Below are positions 58,023 to 60,000 of a stretch of 60,000 nucleotides of DNA, in pieces. The notes below the pieces were generated by a model. It searched no databases and had not been told where the DNA came from. It worked only from the letters and a program-made list of their open reading frames with translations. The DNA is from Polytrichum commune (Eukaryota > Streptophyta > Polytrichopsida > Polytrichales > Polytrichaceae), in the NCBI GenBank assembly GCA_950295325.1, contig OX485805.1, positions 18,279,501 through 18,339,500 on the forward strand, written 5' to 3'. How positions within the stretch are numbered: the first letter of the stretch is position 1; each line of letters starts with the position of its first letter. Both the position numbers and the translations under genes were made by a program.

Positions 58023-59800
58023 CTAAGACGATCCCTTGGCTTTGGACTTCTTTTTCTTCTTCTTTGTCTCTAACTCAACTCCTTCCATGTTTCCCACAGA
58101 AGCCTCTGTCACAGTACTAGCCTGTCGATCATCTGTCAATGCCCTTTTGTGCTGCGACTTAGTCGAATCTGCAACAGACACAGTTTTTGTAAATTGCAAA
58201 GTCACATTACAAATGAATATTAACCCTCCCTTGCAGGGTCACTCTCAATAATAGGCCTTACACTCCTTGAAACCCAAACTTAGACAATGGGTGAAGGGAA
58301 CTTGAAATAATTCCTTAGCAGTATAAGCAGCTCCAAGCATCACTCAAATAAACCATTAAGTCATAGACAACACCTCAGCTCTTGCTTGTAAATCAGTGTC
58401 CTGGAAGAGACTGTCATGAGTTCATGTACCTGCTCTAGATTTGGTTTCTGATATTGTCACCTCTGATTTGGCATGGCCACTCACAGATATATCTTTCTGT
58501 AATTCGATGTGCCGTCTTAAACAAATTTTAGATGTGATCCTACGCACTGCACCAGGATCCCACCATGCAAATTTCAGGCAGTAAACCAAATGTCAATGGC
58601 AAGAGAGCACTCTTGAAATTTCAAAGTCCAACCTCCGGTCCTTCATTCACTGACCATTTATGTGCATGATAAAGGGAAGCACTGATTTAGGGAAGAAAAG
58701 AGATCCAAGAAATTTGAGGTTAAAGATTGATACCAGAATAATCAGTAGAGTCAGGCAGTATAGCAAATAGCTTTCTGCTTTCCACATTTTCCTTCACCAC
58801 ATTATACACTTCCCCTATCCTCACCAACAAACCACAAAAATGTATTTAAATAATCTCTCCATCAATTATCATGTGAGTACTCAATATCCTCCTGTCTCAT
58901 AAACCCTTAAATAGATCCATTTACTTTTAAGCTTGAATATGCCCTAGTATACTAACAGTTATGTGATTCCCCATTTTCTTGTAGGAACAGATCACTGGAC
59001 GTCAAAATTTTAAGTAGCAGAGGACGTTGTACTTTTAAGAAACAACTAAGTCAGATATTCTGTACTAGTATCAGTGACTTCCAACTGCAAAAGATGGTAT
59101 CACAGTATGAACCTCGTGAACTGTAGAAGTGCCCCAGCTTATTATCAAGATCAGCTGTGTGCATGGTCCATTGTTTGTCCATCAGGTCCTTTGGACCTAA
59201 CTGCAGGACGGTATGAGAGGGTTAGCAGACATCCACAACTAATGAACTTGACATAATTAAAAGCCTCAGGGTGCTATGAGCCACAGCTGCTAAAGTTTGT
59301 CAAAAACAAATTGACAAATAGATCAATATTTTGAAACAAACATCTGTTTGCAAATTGAGCAACATGAAGTCAGCTATCATCAAGGGTACTTTGGCCCCAA
59401 GACAAACTACACTATATATCTGATTTAGTGTGGTCCACTCTATTCATCATCAACCCACGATTTTGAACATTAAACTAGTTAAAGTGGGCCACATTGTTTT
59501 TTCTAGTAACACCTTTTCTTACTATTGTTTATTATTGTAGTCCACATCATTTTTCAAGGATCTAGATTGATGTGGGTCAGTACTATCTGAACATACAAAA
59601 TGGCTATTATTATGGAAAGAGGCTTCAGTAATATGTAACAAGACAACACATCAATTTTAGAATGTTTGAATACTGATGTGGTCCACAATAAACATGGGAC
59701 ACCTTAATGCTAATGCCACATCAAATCAGATACTTAGTTTACTTGTTCTCCCTTAGCTGCGACTTTGCATCAAGGGTGATGATGTCCTCTATGAGAAATT
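58023..59800 (-). CDS. C-terminal exons of an unrecognised protein with a lysine-rich tail (partial)
   Basis: Four exons on the minus strand, joined in phase by GT/AG junctions: 59800-59743, 58819-58734, 58546-58430 and 58168-58023 (stop TAG). Together they give about 135 residues: FLIEDIITLDAKSQLREN, then GEVYNVVKENVESRKLFAIL, PDSTDYS, RRITSKICLRRHIELQ, a Ser/Thr/Glu-rich stretch, and an end of KKKKKKSKAKGSS. The first part is probably helical; the basic tail suggests nuclear or nucleolar location or RNA/DNA binding (inference). Upstream exons lie beyond 60 kb. I do not recognise the family. Open phase across three introns without a stop is the main support. Confidence 0.65.
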
Positions 59801-60000
59801 CTGAAGTCAGGTATGTAGTGGAGGTATGTAGTGAAGATGAGACACAACAAGTAATATGAAGTTGTTACTACAGAACAAAGCATTTGAATGAGAAATACAT
59901 TTGTTTCACAAAAAGGGATAAGTCCTCTAGTCTGAAGGAAGACTGGGCATGGCCACAGAGAGATGCCAATTTTGTTAGGGTGCAGGAAACATTTCACTCC

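Noticed and set aside
59101-59242. Minus-strand stretch reading LGPKDLMDKQWTMHTADLDNKLGHFYSSR, after an AG acceptor
   Set aside because: Looks exon-like, but its phase does not fit the flanking exons (59743-59800 joins 58734-58819 directly in frame) and no good donor follows.

Overview
This window looks like nuclear DNA of a land plant. One gene has many short exons with GT/AG junctions spread over about 11 kb. There is also a glycosylphosphatidylinositol (GPI)-anchored arabinogalactan peptide, and the DNA between genes is mostly small DNA transposons in several nested layers. AT-rich introns and spacers surround visibly GC-richer exons. Clade cannot be fixed from the sequence; a seed-free plant (bryophyte, lycophyte or fern) is my guess with low confidence.

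Layout. 1-2.9 kb is repeat-rich spacer with two copies of an AACCGGTT-bearing repeat. About 2.9-16 kb is a plus-strand gene of 14 coding exons encoding a Golgi-type membrane glycosyltransferase (GT-B fold, Arabidopsis AT4G01210-like, 1102 aa predicted). Several of its introns carry transposon copies. 16-48 kb has no gene I can support. It is a mosaic of at least ten repeat families, named A-M here by me: families with TA target duplications (C, D, H), hAT-like families with 8-bp duplications (E, M), long inverted pairs (F), fold-back elements (G), a tRNA-derived SINE, a broken Tc1-like transposase and a possible LTR-element primer site. 48-49.6 kb holds a decayed LINE-like remnant. 49.7-51.2 kb is a short arabinogalactan-peptide gene followed by a tandemly duplicated 3' region. 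51.2-57.4 kb is spacer with a few repeats. 57.4-60 kb holds the C-terminal exons of an unrecognised minus-strand gene that runs off the window.

How the parts relate. The two plus-strand genes both act in the secretory pathway and cell wall (a Golgi glycosyltransferase and a GPI-anchored proteoglycan backbone), but they are about 34 kb apart and nothing shows they are co-regulated. The clearest discoveries are transposon insertions dated by their nesting. Elements split older elements whose intact copies elsewhere in the window give the empty site, so target duplications and superfamilies can be assigned from this sequence alone. One hAT-like family also carries a short reading frame shared by its two copies. 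Repeat ends are approximate unless a target duplication is stated.
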